The notes beneath the pieces were generated by a model, which had not been told where the DNA came from, ran no database searches, and saw only the letters and a program-made list of their open reading frames with translations. This document shows positions 1 to 12,139 of a DNA stretch of 64,000 nucleotides, in pieces. This stretch comes from Phallusia mammillata (taxonomy: Eukaryota; Chordata; Ascidiacea; Phlebobranchia; Ascidiidae). Positions within the stretch are counted from its first letter, which is position 1, and every line of letters starts with the position of its first letter. The translations under genes and the position numbers were made by a program. The stretch is taken from positions 58,087-122,086 of the forward strand of contig QLIY01000479.1 of NCBI GenBank assembly GCA_003260075.1, in the 5' to 3' direction.

Positions 1-3000
1 ATCCAATCTCCCAAAATTAATTATGTTTCTCCAAAAAAACTATTTAGGAGGTAGTATACCCATTTGTCAGAAATCTAAGAAATGCAGATATGAATTTCTC
101 TTATGTTTGTTTTACACGTTGTTTTGTTTTTTACTCAGAAATTATTTGTCGTTTTTATGCCACCTTTTCTAATTTCACAGTCGTCGTATCAGAACAACAC
201 GGTTTTGTATTTGTACATTTTGCAGTGGTTTGTTTAATAGATTGCTATTCTAGGCTAGTTTCACATAAAGTACGCAAAAAAAAAACGAATAGATGGGCAA
301 ACTAAGAATAACTGAAATTTGTGTTGTCTACTAGTGATGCATCGACGTTTTGGTTGGCTGAAATATTTCGGTCGAATCTGATATTTTGCTGAATAATCGG
401 TTTTGGCCCAACTTATGTACAAATTTGTCCAAAACCAAAAATATTAGATGTTTTCTTCAGCTTTCGCATTGTATAGGTTGTTTTGAAGTTTTAGAAATAA
501 GATCCCCTGAGCCAACCACCCAAGGTTCAGTTAAAAACATCCGTCTGTTGCTGAATATTCGGTTCTGCCCCAACCTTGTAAAGTGGTTTCGGTGCACCAC
601 TATTTTTTGTATCAATAAACAGAAGTTTAAAACATGTAATAAACGAGGCTTTGCAGTTTACCTAACAGGAGGAGTGTGGTGCTGGTTACACGAGGTTTAG
701 ATAGGAGTGTTGTGACCAAACTGCAATAATAGGAGGGTAATAAAGTATTTTTACTCTGGTTTTAAAATAAGTTTGCTCTTTGCAAACGCCTGGGAAAATA
801 ACTTTTTCATCTATCATAGAACTTTACTTTGTCAAATATGTTACTTGATATATTATCGAGATATTTTTGTATCGAAAGAGCTAAGTGTCGGCCGTTGAAA
901 CGGTCGCTAGGTGGCGCTGAGGAACCTTTTTAAGTGATATTTTGCTTTTCTGCTTTTTATTCTGTCCTTCGTTGACTTACATTGCGAAAAAACAAGAATG
1001 ATTTTTGCATAATTTTGGCTGTGTTATAAAAACACACAATCTTTTCGCAATTTTAAAAAGACATTTTTTGCTATTATGTAAAGACCGCTGCCTGAAAACT
1101 GTTTACATTGCAATTTTCTGGGTACACAATCTACACGTTGCAACATATGCTGTAAGCTAGCCACGTTTTTCGATGGAAATTGTGCAGCAGTAACATTTAA
1201 TTATGTTCGATTGTTGATAGTTGATACATTCCATTGTAACAATACAACAATCGCTTTGTTATTTTACACTAATCACAACAATAGCGATTGTTGACACTTT
1301 CACAATGGAATGCATTCATTCAACACACACTCACTAACTGATTTAGTATTCTGGCTATTTTTTGTCACCAAATATTGCAGTCAAAACATGTTTCATCTAA
1401 CGCAGTGGTTCTCAACCTGTGGTTCGCTTACCACTAGTGTTACGACGGACGTTTTTAAGATGGTACACGGGTAGCTTTCTTTCGTACTTAATTAAATTCG
1501 GATCCAAAATTGTAACTTAACTGACCCAACTGATCATCTTTGGTTTGGGGCGAAGCTCGTGTTTTGGACATTCTTCTGAAATTGCTCAAAAATCTACTAG
1601 CCTGGTCAAGAAGAACAGGGCTATATCTTATGGTCTACCCACTTAAACCGCGTTTGGCTGGAACGCAGCGATAGAAAAATTCATCAGTTGGTACGTATAA
1701 GGTTGAGAACCACTGACTAACACTAACGCAAACAATCAAATTTCTTCACCTCGAAATTTACTCAAAGTTCCTCTTGAAGTTTTGTTGACTACGAGACACT
1801 TGTTTGATGGAAATTGTCGAATGGGTTAAAATATTTAGGTTCAGAGTAGTGTGTTTGCGCGAGACTCTTAAACGCTAGAAGTTTTAAAAACGCACAGGGT
1901 CAGGGAAAACTGTGCGGCCACCAGTAGGCAGTAAAGGGCTCTTGACAAAGTTTTGTTAGTTTTTCCATTCGGCGCTGAAGTGATGTGTTTTTTTCTTTTG
2001 GAGATTGTTTAAAACTAAAGAAAAGCTAACTTTTTAAGTTCCACAAATGTAAAAATACGTTTATTAAACTAATTTTAAACCTTTTTTCCCGTTTTTCCTT
2101 TACATGAAGACTCATTGTGACTTAAACGGGATTTTCCAACCAGACCTCGCTAACAGTGCTTGAAATAAATCCACTCAAGTCCACTTAATTCGTTTGAATT
2201 TTTATTGTTTTTGGCGCGACTTAGAGCGGATGAGAGCAATGCTTTGCGCTTTGCAGTCGCCGCCAAAAACAAATAATTAACGACGTTATGCAAAATAACA
2301 AAAATTGAAACTTTGAACGCCAAAAGAGCAAAATAAGAACGACATGAATGCAAAACATCTTGTCAATATTCAAGAAATTACGTTCAATTAATGATTAAAA
2401 CCCGGACGAGAACGATAACTTGCTTAAACTTGAAATTTACAGGCTCTTAAGTATCGAAGCTTCTGTATATTTCACATGTAATCCTGGTTTTAAACAGATA
2501 TCCCAAGTATTTCTAGCACAGAAGAACGTTGTTTTCAAACTATCAGATTTCGAATTTAATGCCATAATACAGATATACCCTTCGCTATACTAATGACCCC
2601 AGAGATTTGAAAGAGCCGTAAGACATTAGAAATTTAACTTTGTTTATTGAGATGCAGAAAAGCGCTTTGTAGTTTTTAGACATGCTTTTGTGAGAATAAT
2701 TGTTTTAAGTCGTTGCCGAACATGTTTTATTGAACCGAACATGTTTATAGCTTAATCAATATCCAACTCCCTGAAACGTTGTTCACATTGGTGTTTAGAC
2801 TACAACAGGGATTGTGTTTCCACACACACAAAGTCTTCGGTAGTTTTGAATTTTGATTAAGTCACTTTTTCAATCATTGTCCATATTGTTCTCAAGCATT
2901 TAACCTTTAATAGCCACAGAGTTTAGTCAATTGATTTGGTTTTGGTTTCTATATCAGACTTAAATGTTTTATGTCTGCTGGGCTGATGCTAGAGCAGCTT

Positions 3001-4362
3001 CAGCCAATCAACAAACAGACAGACCGCAGCCGCATATGGAAACCCCCACAAATCGCATTACAACCGGTCTAGTCTGCCTTCAGACTTAATCAACCGCAAG
3101 CGTGGGTCACGTGTTGCGAGGATCAGAAGCGGATTGGTTATTCTATCACGCTCCGGTGATTTTACCGCTTCCGGCCGGGGCTACTGAAATTTAAGGCTGC
3201 GCAGAATTAAGCACGAATTCCGAAATAACATAGTTTTCGATATAAAGCAAGGCTACTGTGGCAGTTTAGTCGGTTTTTGCTTAATACCCTGTTGTAAGTT
3301 AGACTCAATTTGCAAAACGGTTTAATTTTGTTGGCGCCTTTACACATTTGCCTTGTTAATTACACCTTTGGAAATGTTTTGCCGCAACGACAATATTAAC
3401 GTTCATAATATTCTTGTGGAGAATCGCGGTATTTTACCAATATAATATAAAAAAAGTTGAATCTTTTGCGGAGCTGTCAAGAATCCATTATCGTTAGGGA
3501 TGTGCTAATAGACATTGCATTGTTTCAACAACAAAATAGTTTAATATTTTCGTTCTGGATTCTGGCGCTTTAATCGTTTCGAAGTTTTGCTTGATCTACG
3601 GTGATAGTTTGGACAAAAGACAAGTAATTCTGGGTCTCAGCCTCGAGATCGACCTTTTTTGTTCATTGAATTTCTGAATCAATGCCCTTGAACTAATCGT
3701 GGTCCTGCGGAACTGCGATGCCAGATAGGGACCTAATCTCGTCAGGCCGTCACCGCGAGAGTCGGAAATGCTATTTAACACCGAGTGATTATGCTGTCGT
3801 GCAAGTGTCAGGCGGTTTGTGTAATGCACACGATAATTGAACGTTTAACACCAAGACCGGAGCTGATTAGGTGAAGGGGGATAATTTCGGCGAAGACTCA
3901 CTTATTCTCAGTCGTCTATTGCTTACGGCTCTTCTCAGGGGTCAAAAGGTGCTGTTTTTGTGAGTGTATGAAGGCTTAGGTAAAACGCACCGATTTTGGC
4001 TGTATAGGATTACCTGTTGGGCATCTGTTTAAACCTCTAACGACCATTTAAACTTTAGATTTAACCAAATTGAATTCTGCTTTTAAATATTCGGTTATGG
4101 CATTATATTCTAGTGAAATGGGGTCATAGGGTAATCTTTTTGCGAAAATCGAAGTGTTAATTTATATTGGAGTAGTTTGTTTGCTTTTGCAGATACCGGT
4201 TTTAAAGCTGCTTTGTAAGTCGCTTGCAACATATGCTACTGCGGAAAGGCAAGACGTTGGTTTTTGACGCTAGGGGGGTTGTGCTGTTTAAAAATGCTTT
4301 GACATTGCGAAAAAATTACGTTACTTTTCGCCCAAAACAAGTTCCCGCGGAAATTAAACAAA
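1..4362. other. Gene-free left flank
   Basis: AT-rich sequence with one hAT-type MITE (1403-1715). GC-richer patches lie at about 3000-3200 and 3600-3830. No reading frame longer than chance, no RNA gene and no clear promoter were seen. Confidence 0.6.
1403..1715. mobile_element. hAT-type MITE, 313 bp
   Basis: The ends are inverted: CAGTGGTTCTCAACCT on the left and, reading inward from the right, CAGTGGTTCTCAACCT again. The ends and length fit non-autonomous hAT elements. The flanking 8 bases do not match exactly (both contain CTAAC, offset by one), so the target duplication is degenerate. There is no coding capacity. Confidence 0.8.
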
Positions 4363-4626
4363 TTACGGAAATATCATTCGGAATTCCCTAATACGGCACA
4401 ACATACGCGATACAGCTTCTGAAATAGTGCATTCAATCGAGTTAACAATTAACCGTTTGTGATAATGTCCGTCAAGTGGTCCCTTGTGGAACTCCCACTG
4501 AAGTCTCTTCCATCGAGCTGAGAGAAAGGAGTCTCCCTGCCGCTGTGGATTTCTTGGTTTTACTTTAAGCTTTATCTTCACCTCGTTCCATGCTTTTGCA
4601 TCGAGTCTTGTGCTTCGCATCGTCCA
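4363..4626 (-). CDS. Possible terminal exon of an unrecognised gene
   Basis: An open stretch of 87 codons plus stop follows a strong acceptor: a T-rich tract ending gttttttcag on the minus strand at 4626. The peptide starts WTMRSTRLDAKAWNEV, continues with ARWKRLQWEFHKGPLDGH and ends REFRMIFP. It is basic and aromatic-rich with no membrane segment or motif that I recognise. The codons use mixed third positions, unlike the surrounding AT-rich DNA. No upstream exon is identified. It could be the end of a gene with further exons to the right, a remnant of a mobile element, or a chance reading frame. Confidence 0.27.
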   Translation of the reverse strand, partial: WTMRSTRLDAKAWNEVKIKLKVKPRNPQRQGDSFLSARWKRLQWEFHKGPLDGHYHKRLIVNSIECTISEAVSRMLCRIREFRMIFP

Positions 4627-5119
4627 CTGAAAAAACAAAAACAAAATTCGTTTAGACTTGGTTAAGCATTGAGAATCGACTGTCTCCATTGCTAAACTAT
4701 GGCCTTTATTGAATGACAACTATCAAAAAGTGCAATTGTTTTGTCCTGTTTGTGATGTCACATGCTGTCTTTGGATGATCGTTATGCGCAATTTTGCATA
4801 ACTAGCTAAAATCCTGCAATCAACTTTCGTTTTTATGAAATACACATTTAGCCTTAAGGACCGCGAGCCCTCGAAATAATGGCAAAGGGACCGTTTTGAA
4901 AAAATATGAAAAAGTTTGGGAACCGCTGTTTTAGATCAATTCATTTCTGTACATTTTGCCAGGTTAACCTTTCAGTGAGTTTGGAAAATGTTAGCTACAA
5001 ACTGCTTGAAATTAAAGCCTCCAATTTGTCATATTGCTAAAAGTGGGTGTTGGTTATTTTGTAAAACCATTTAAAATCAATTGTTTTTGTCGCCTTTGTA
5101 ATGAAATATCTACGAAATC

Positions 5120-5935
5120 GGGTATACAATAGTGACCAACTGTTTTATGTTGGGTAGTCAGTAGATTTTAAGCAGCAAACGTCTAATAGAAACCTAAGTC
5201 ACCATAAGCAAACAGGAAAAAACAGTCTACGTAAATATAGAAATCTATTGTTAGCATTTGGGACTTAAACTTCATTTTTCAGTCAAAACATAAAAACAAC
5301 AAAATTACCAAATAATCTAAGACGACCCATACTCCAGCTTCTTATAGTTAAGCTCACAATGCAAGTTGCTCAAATAGACTTTCTCTATATCAGAGTTCTA
5401 CGAAGCGAGTGTTTATAACCGACTTCACGATCTTGTCGGCTATCTCGACCCTCTATTAGGGAATTAATAGTCACGTTGATGTCCCTGAATATTCACGAAA
5501 CCCGATAATGAAACATTCACAGACGAAAGCGCCCCCCCCCCTGCTTTTTATTAAAGCTGTTATTCAAGTCCGTGTCTTGTGTACCTAAGGGTATACAATA
5601 GTGACCAACTATTTTTTATATTGGGTAGTCAGTAGATTTTGAGCGGCAAACGTCTAAAAGTAACCTAAGTCAAACATTTTTCAGCCAAAACATAAAAAAC
5701 AACAAAATCACCCAAAATCTAAGACGATCTATATACACCAGCTTCTTATGGTTAAGCTCACAATGCAAGTCGCACAAATAGACTTTCTCTATATCAGAGT
5801 TCTACGAAGCGAGTGTTTATAACCGACTTCACGATCTTGTCGGCAATCTCGGCCCTCTATTAGGGAATTAATAGTCACGTTGATGTCCCTGAATATTCGA
5901 GAATCCCGATAATGAAACATTCACAGACGAAAGCG
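5120..5935. repeat. Assembly-type duplication: 5120-5531 and 5590-5935 around a C run
   Basis: Both units start GGTATACAATAGTGACCAAC and end ACAGACGAAAGCG, with scattered substitutions and one deletion of roughly 60-100 bp in the second. A 10-C run (5532-5541) follows the first. This looks like two overlapping, probably allelic, contig ends left unmerged. Confidence 0.85.
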
Positions 5936-6696
5936 ATTTTGTGGTTTGCCGATTACAGATTTAAACGCAGCAATTTTAACACCTTCGTCGGATTATGAAA
6001 TAATCTAAACGGCCGCTTAAAACGTTTTGAGATTCGGATTTGTTTAAAATTACTTTTAGTTTTTAACAAATTTTAACTTGTTTGATCTGAAAGCAAATTA
6101 AAAGGTTATTTGTCAACAGAAATGAATAGTGTTTTCTTAACTGTTTTTTTACTAAATGCGTTTTTTTTTAACTTGGCTTATTTTTTGCAGGGTTGTACTT
6201 CCGGCCACTGCTCAAGTCACTTGAAGAAACGGAGGGTTGTCGTAGGTGAAAAGGTAATCACATTTAATTTTTTGTGGACGCGCCGCCAAACTGCCTGTAC
6301 ACAAGCTTCCGGGGCTTAGTTTATTTTGAGATATTTAAGTTCAACGCTAACCCAAAGAGTGCTGTGACCTCTACATCGCAAAGGTCACGCTGCACCCGGA
6401 CACGAAACGATCACAACTTCGGCGTAGACGAAACGCAATTCGCATTTTAGCGTCTACGAGAAGCAATTAAGGACAGGCAAGAGTGTTTTTCGCCACCGAC
6501 AACTCGGCAATGTGCGGTCGTCTGTGAGGTGTGTGTCTGTAATTACCCGCTACCAAATAGCCGCAAAGACTGGCACTGGCAAGCTAACAGCCGTCGCAGC
6601 AAGTTTTCCGCGACCTGTCGTGATTTTCACAGCCTGGCACTTTATTTTTGACCACTTTAAAGCCGCCGCTGCTTGCACGGGATTCGTAATTATCAC

Positions 6697-6916
6697 CGCG
6701 AGGTTACTCGAGTTCAAATCGGTGACAACGAGAAAACAACAAACTTAAGGTTGCAAGTACTCACTACAGTTTAAGGCTAAAAAACGTTCGGTGTTTTCCG
6801 CGACTCCCCCCCCCCGCGAGGTTACTCGAGTTCAAATCGGTGACAACGAGAAAACAACAAACTCATGATTGCAACTTGTCACTACAGTTTAAGGCTAAAA
6901 AACGTTCGGTGTTTTC
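6697..6916. repeat. Assembly-type duplication: 6697-6805 and 6816-6916 around a C run
   Basis: Units begin CGCGAGGTTACTCGAG and end AACGTTCGGTGTTTTCC, with a few substitutions between them. The 10-C run is 6806-6815. Confidence 0.88.
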
Positions 6917-7178
6917 CTGATTTGAACAACACGCGGGAATTTACAACCAAGTCAGCACTTTGCCTGGTTTCCCACGTGACTGTTTGAGCCAATAGGAAAG
7001 CGGCAAACGTAAGTGCTTTGATCGGAATTGATTTGCAGTCGTTTCACACCGATTCACACTACAAATTCGGCGTCTATGGTGAACATGTTTGAGTAAGTGT
7101 GATTGTATTGAATTTATTTCAAATGTGGAAAAGAGTTCCCAAGGAAGCAGGATCAGTCGATTTCTTAAAAAAATCTTT

Positions 7179-7217
7179 AAGAAAATATATTTCACTTATT
7201 GGCATCGTCAGTTTCTT
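7179..7217 (-). ncRNA. Hammerhead-ribozyme-like motif, AUAUAU family, copy 1 (degenerate stem II)
   Basis: On the minus strand the order is AAGAAA, CUGACGA, an extra U, a weak stem II (GCC against AGU), GAAA, an AUAUAU palindrome, then UUUCUU. The outer arms AAGAAA and UUUCUU pair as stem I. They differ from the stem I arms of the other two copies in this window (10081-10123, 52447-52482) but remain complementary. The core CUGANGA plus GAAA matches the hammerhead consensus, in which the fifth base of CUGANGA may vary. Stem II has decayed, so activity is doubtful. Confidence 0.5.
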
Positions 7218-7266
7218 ATTCGTATAGAATCATAAGTATGCTGCCTGTCAGAGGGTCAGATACTGC

Positions 7267-7455
7267 CCAGTCTGCAGAACATGCCCCCCCCCCGCAAGAC
7301 CAATTTCAGCAGGCACAAAGCAAGTAAAAGAGGTGAAGGCAGGCCAATTAAATGCCTTTGGTGCAAAATTTTCGCGTGGAAACCCCTAAACTTGGCGTGC
7401 AATAATTTTTTTTCAAAAAAAATCGCGCGTGCAGCTGCCACACTCTGCAGACTGG
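7267..7455. mobile_element. hAT-type MITE, 189 bp, with 8-bp target duplication
   Basis: The terminal inverted repeats are CCAGTCTGCAGA and TCTGCAGACTGG. The same 8 bases, GATACTGC, stand at 7259-7266 and 7456-7463. A 10-C run at 7284-7293 interrupts it near the left end; this is read as an assembly gap. An 8-bp duplication is the hAT hallmark. Confidence 0.85.
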
Positions 7456-7662
7456 GATACTGCTCAATCCATTGATTCTATATTTAATTTATTGTCAGAC
7501 AAGTTAAAGATTTCTTGCGAAAGAAAAAAACGCTTTGCCAAATTGATGTGCATAAGTTCACTTTACCACAGTTTCTTCATTTGTGTGAATAATTTTAGAT
7601 TCTAGCTGCCTGCCTTTTAATATTGGGCCTTTATAAAAATAATTGATCCTATATGGGGCGAA

Positions 7663-7925
7663 TTAAGTCCAGCTTTGCTGAAATCTGACCTAAAACCGCC
7701 TTAAGGTGACTTGCTTACAACCCTGGTTTGCGGAAAGACAGTCAGTATACATAAACTTATGTTGCAAAGCCCCGTCTAATTATGTCTCGCCCCCCCCCCT
7801 TAAGTCCAGCTTTGCTGAAATCTGACCTAAAACCGCCTTAAGGTGACCTGCTTTCAACCCTGGGTTGCGGAAAGACAGTCTGTATACATAAACTTATGTT
7901 GCAAAGCCCCGTCTAATTATGTCTC
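7663..7925. repeat. Assembly-type duplication: 7663-7788 and 7800-7925 around a C run
   Basis: Units begin TTAAGTCCAGCTTTGC and end CTAATTATGTCTC. They are near-identical, with a handful of substitutions. The run is 7790-7799. Confidence 0.88.
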
Positions 7926-9473
7926 AACCCTGACTCTCGGCTCATGGGATAACATCTCAACACAAACATGCCCGGCTAGAGCGAGGATATTTGATAAGAA
8001 ACATCGAAATAGCAATTTGCGACCCCCCTCTCACGATGGGTTCGGGCACTAATCGAAAATTTGGCAGTCATTAGACCAAAGTGCAAGCCGCGAATTATGA
8101 TAGAAAACGGAGATAGCTATCTGTTTCGGGGTGTGCGGCTTTCGCGGAATGTTGCAGGGCTAGTGCTGCCTTTACCACCACTGTAATGCCTTTAAACCAA
8201 TGCTGCGGATCAAATTTTCCCACAGGCAGTGGATTGTTATAAACTTATGACTTGTTTCTTTGTTTATTTATGGCAAAAACTTAATGCAAATTATTCGACA
8301 TTCGCCTGAAGTTAAGCTTTACCAAATAAGGCTCTGTTCTCATGCAAGCTTGTGCAAGATTTCTTAAGCCAACGTTTTCTACACCGTTAATAGTTTTTGA
8401 ACAAGTCACATAGATGTTCTTGTAACGTTGTGCACGATCGTTAAGTCGCATGTAACAATAATACGTTTAACTTAATGTGTCCTAAACTATTTGTTTTGTA
8501 TTGTGGTTCTGTCGCAAATGACTTACATTTTTGAAGCTTAATATTAATCTAAGCAAAACGAAGGCCCAAAAATGCCCAAGTAGATTTACTCTATTATTAT
8601 TTCCACGACAGCATGAAGTGTAATTCCACCTAGTTTTGCATTCAAGTGCTTTTTAGGGACAGTTTGAAACACTTTACAGACGGTCAAGACTAAATGCAAT
8701 GGGTTTGTATAAGCTTTTAGATTACATCACAACTTGACACACCCACAGTGTATTACGAAACTCGTTCATTCCAATATTCTTACTTGCATAAGCACGTAGC
8801 CCACCAAAAACCATGTCAATGCCACCAGTTACACCAACAACCAACCATACACCATTTCGGAACCAACAAAGCTAAGCGATTATTTTCCCTAATAAGGTTA
8901 AACAACCAGAAGGGGAATCACTATCAGAAGCACATCGGGGACCAATCACCAATTCTTGACCACATAACCCCAAAAATACCATCTGAAGCACTTGTTTTTG
9001 TATCAAACCGTTTTCGGAATTACAATTTAGAGCAGAGACCTATTTTAATCCACTAATCAACATTCAGAAACTATGTGGTCCTTTAATTTTGACAGCTTTA
9101 CTCTTATCAAGCCGAGCCCAAAAATTTAATAAAAAGTCAATCTTGATCGAGTTGACAGACGATGTGTAACAGACCAAAAGAAAGCACGTTTTCTGGGGTT
9201 AATTATGCAATTGATGATTCAGATTGATGATTCAGTAGCGAAAAAGTTTTAAAACAAAATATCAAATTGGTTTTTAAAACCCGATTAACCCGTAAACCGA
9301 AGTCACTGCGTGGTTGCAAAAACAAACGTTAGGTTTTTTGGGCGCCCCAACCTTGTATGATATCTGCTTTATGTAACAAAAATTAAAAAAAAAAGAAAAT
9401 GTTCGCTCTGATTTAAAACGTTAAAAAAGGTTTATTCTGTGACTTTCAAGATTATGTAATTCTGCACATAGCG

Positions 9474-9750
9474 TTGTTAATGCATTGCCACGTGGTCCGT
9501 TAAAATTTTACCAACCAACAAAAGATTTTACTTGTTTTTGCATGCTATCAAATGTTCACCTTAACGTTTCCCACCTAAACCGACTTTACCAAAACGCCCC
9601 CCCCCCCTTGTTAATGCATTGCCACGTGGTCCGTTAAAATTTTACCAACCAACAACAAAAGATTTTGTTTGTTTTTGCAAGGCGTATACTATAAACATTA
9701 GCTTGCTATCAAATGTTCACCTTAACGTTTCCCACCTAAACCGATTTAAC
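9474..9750. repeat. Assembly-type duplication: 9474-9596 and 9608-9750 around a C run
   Basis: Units begin TTGTTAATGCATTGCCACG. The second has a small insertion and a different right end (CGATTTAACG against CGACTTTACC). The run is 9597-9607. Confidence 0.85.
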
Positions 9751-10080
9751 GCGCGTTGTTGACTAATATTCTAAGGTTATTTTGTGAATGTTGGAAGAAC
9801 AATAAACTGGTGCAGCCAGGCATAACATCAACTTTACAGTATAGCTCTCTCTAGTGGCTAATATGTTTTTTGTGAGAAGGTTTTGAAATCTTGCTTGGAA
9901 ATTGAATGTTGTTGATACAGATAAAAGCGGGAAAAAGTGTCACTACCAAGACTCTAAATAAGACGTATAAATGTTACTACCAAGAAAAATTTCCTAGATG
10001 AACTATAGCACACGTTTACCACTATGATATGTCAACAGCAATCCGGTATTTACCAATTATAAATAGATTCTGTTTTAATA

Positions 10081-10123
10081 AGATACTGAAGATGCCTATC
10101 ACTTAGGTGAAATATATATGTCT
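10081..10123 (+). ncRNA. Hammerhead-ribozyme-like motif, AUAUAU family, copy 2
   Basis: The order is AGAUA (stem I), CUGAAGA at 10086-10092, an extra U, GCCUA, a 5-base loop, UAGGU (a 5-bp stem II with one G-U), GAAA at 10109-10112, the palindrome AUAUAU as a minimal stem III, an unpaired A at the cleavage position, then UGUCU pairing back to AGAUA. Beyond an internal loop, stem I resumes for about six to seven more pairs (GUUUUAAU against UAAAAC). An internal loop in stem I is usual in natural hammerheads, where it contacts the loop of stem II. A stem III this short suggests cleavage as a dimer. Cleavage is not shown by the sequence. Confidence 0.66.
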
Positions 10124-10181
10124 AAATAAAACGGTGGTCGACTTCAGACATGTCAAAGTTTTCAGTGTGTTATTACATGCG

Positions 10182-10185
<4 letters not shown>

Positions 10186-10264
<79 letters not shown>
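10186..10264. other. 79-base C run, probable masked gap
   Basis: An uninterrupted C run with no duplicate on its flanks. Interpreted as an assembly gap written as a homopolymer. The polyproline frame across it is not a protein. Confidence 0.8.
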
Positions 10265-10845
10265 ACACAGTTTACCAATTATGGACTATTTTTTAAACAA
10301 CAACCCACAACGTACACAAACCAATTCAACGCATATTTTGACACATTTTACACAACAGCTAAAGTCCACAGCCGCCTTATGGAATGTCAAAGGTCGTATC
10401 GAGGTCACAACCAATCATTGACCCCCGATAATGCCGAAATTAACCGCTCCTAGCAGTAAAAGGCCAAATATCTCTTGTTAGCCCGTTTCCTATTGGATTC
10501 TAATGACCTTGTAATTTGCTATTTAACACACACTTACTTTGGGGACGTTCCAATTTCCACGCTGGGGCTCTTTGACCCTGGCGACCCTGTAATTTGAAAA
10601 TAAACTTTTGTGAGAATTACAATCACTCTGGCGCCGGCGTCTGCCCTCAGTGGGTTGCGTATTAGGGGCTTACCCCTTTGTTGCACTAGGCAAGTGTTTG
10701 CCAGTGACATTTTTTTCTTTGCTAGTTTTTTTTATCTTAAGTATAACTGACTGTCGTAAACATTTAGTCTAAGTGGCGTTCTGTAACACAGCCTTTTTCA
10801 GTTTTTAAGACATTTTACCAGTAGTAAAATAGAGGGTTAACAAAT

Positions 10846-11043
10846 TTGCCATTCAACTGGTATGATGCTAAACAAAATACTAGTTGTTTTTCAANTTGCC
10901 ATTCAACTGGTATGATGATAAACAAAATACTAGTTGTTTTTTCAAAAACTTGTAGTTTTACTAACGTTTCGCCCACCAGAACGGCAGGTACAAGTTCTTG
11001 AAAAACAACTACTATTTTGTTTATCATCACACCAGTTGAATGA
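10846..11043 (-). repeat. Foldback repeat with a truncated ribozyme in its loop; contains an N join
   Basis: The arms 10896-10952 and about 10989-11043 are inverted copies of roughly 54 bases with few mismatches. Each matches the 3' arm of the ribozyme copy at 55806-55922. The loop keeps GGUGGGCGAAACGUU but has lost CUGAAGA. A single n at 10895 separates the left arm from a near-identical direct copy (10846-10894), which looks like an unmerged contig overlap. So this is one foldback plus one assembly duplicate. Confidence 0.75.
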
Positions 11044-12139
11044 CACGTTTATTAAACATGCAACCTGGTGGACGAAACGCTTGTTCCAAATATAGGTTTA
11101 GTGGAAAGTTTAAAACTTGTTGCTTTATCTGACTATAGATTATGTTAATGTTGAAACTACAAACAAATTCCTGAATGTTGTGACAGATCTGGGTCAGATT
11201 TTATTGTAATTAGCCTAACACGTGTTTACATGATGTAAACTTCTCAGCAACGGTGATTTGTATCTTTCCTAAAACGTGCGAAGTGTAAACAACATACACA
11301 AACTTCAATGGGCGTCCTAAGCGTGTTAATGGTTGTAAAGTGCTTTAAGTTCGCTCTAAGTTACACCGCATCATGCAAAGTTAACTTTAACGGGGCTGGC
11401 ACGTTTCGGGCGTCGCTAAAATTAGCTTAAAATCTATTTGATAATCGCTGGTGGATCTGTAAACACCCTGCAAGCCCTGTGCCTCACATAAAGCACATCA
11501 AGAACGAGCGTGTCACTGTATCGGATGACCCGAAGCTTGTTTATCCGACGCTGGCAATTTATTTTCGGCACCCGGACCATCAGGCTTCTATTAGTGGGCT
11601 TCGCGGGGCGATGGTTGTTCGTGATTAGTGCCACGGCTCAAGTTTGATGCCTGACCTTGTCCTGACACTGCGATCATCCTTTTCCAGTGCGCTTTCGTGG
11701 TTTTATCGCACCGCTCATGTGGTTTTTGAACTCGGCCAATCTAAAAATGGTGCGAAAAGCGACTTCGGCTGATTTTTTGGGACAAGCGGTTTATGCGGTT
11801 GGAACGATTTTAGTACATTTACCGTGTCAGCAGCGGTACGATTTACTGCGTCACAGCGTCTGTTGTGGTCAGACAGCTGGAAATAAATTGGATGCGTTTA
11901 TAATTGCTTTTGATTGGACGTTAATGGGAAAATGCTTGCTGGGTTATACATAGAGCCTGTATTTAAAAAAAAGTGCAAAAAGTTTTTTATGGCTAAACTT
12001 TCATTTATAAACGCAATTAGGCTGACTATATTAAACCATAGTCTGAAACAACTGTGGAAACGTATTTAGATCGGAACACTATACACGGACTTGAAAAGTA
12101 ATTTAATCATAAACATTACTGCCAAGGTGCTGGTGTATA

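Noticed and set aside
4900-4925. hAT-type right end (GTTTGGGAACCGCTG)
   Set aside because: No matching left end or target duplication could be found, so it was not called as an element.
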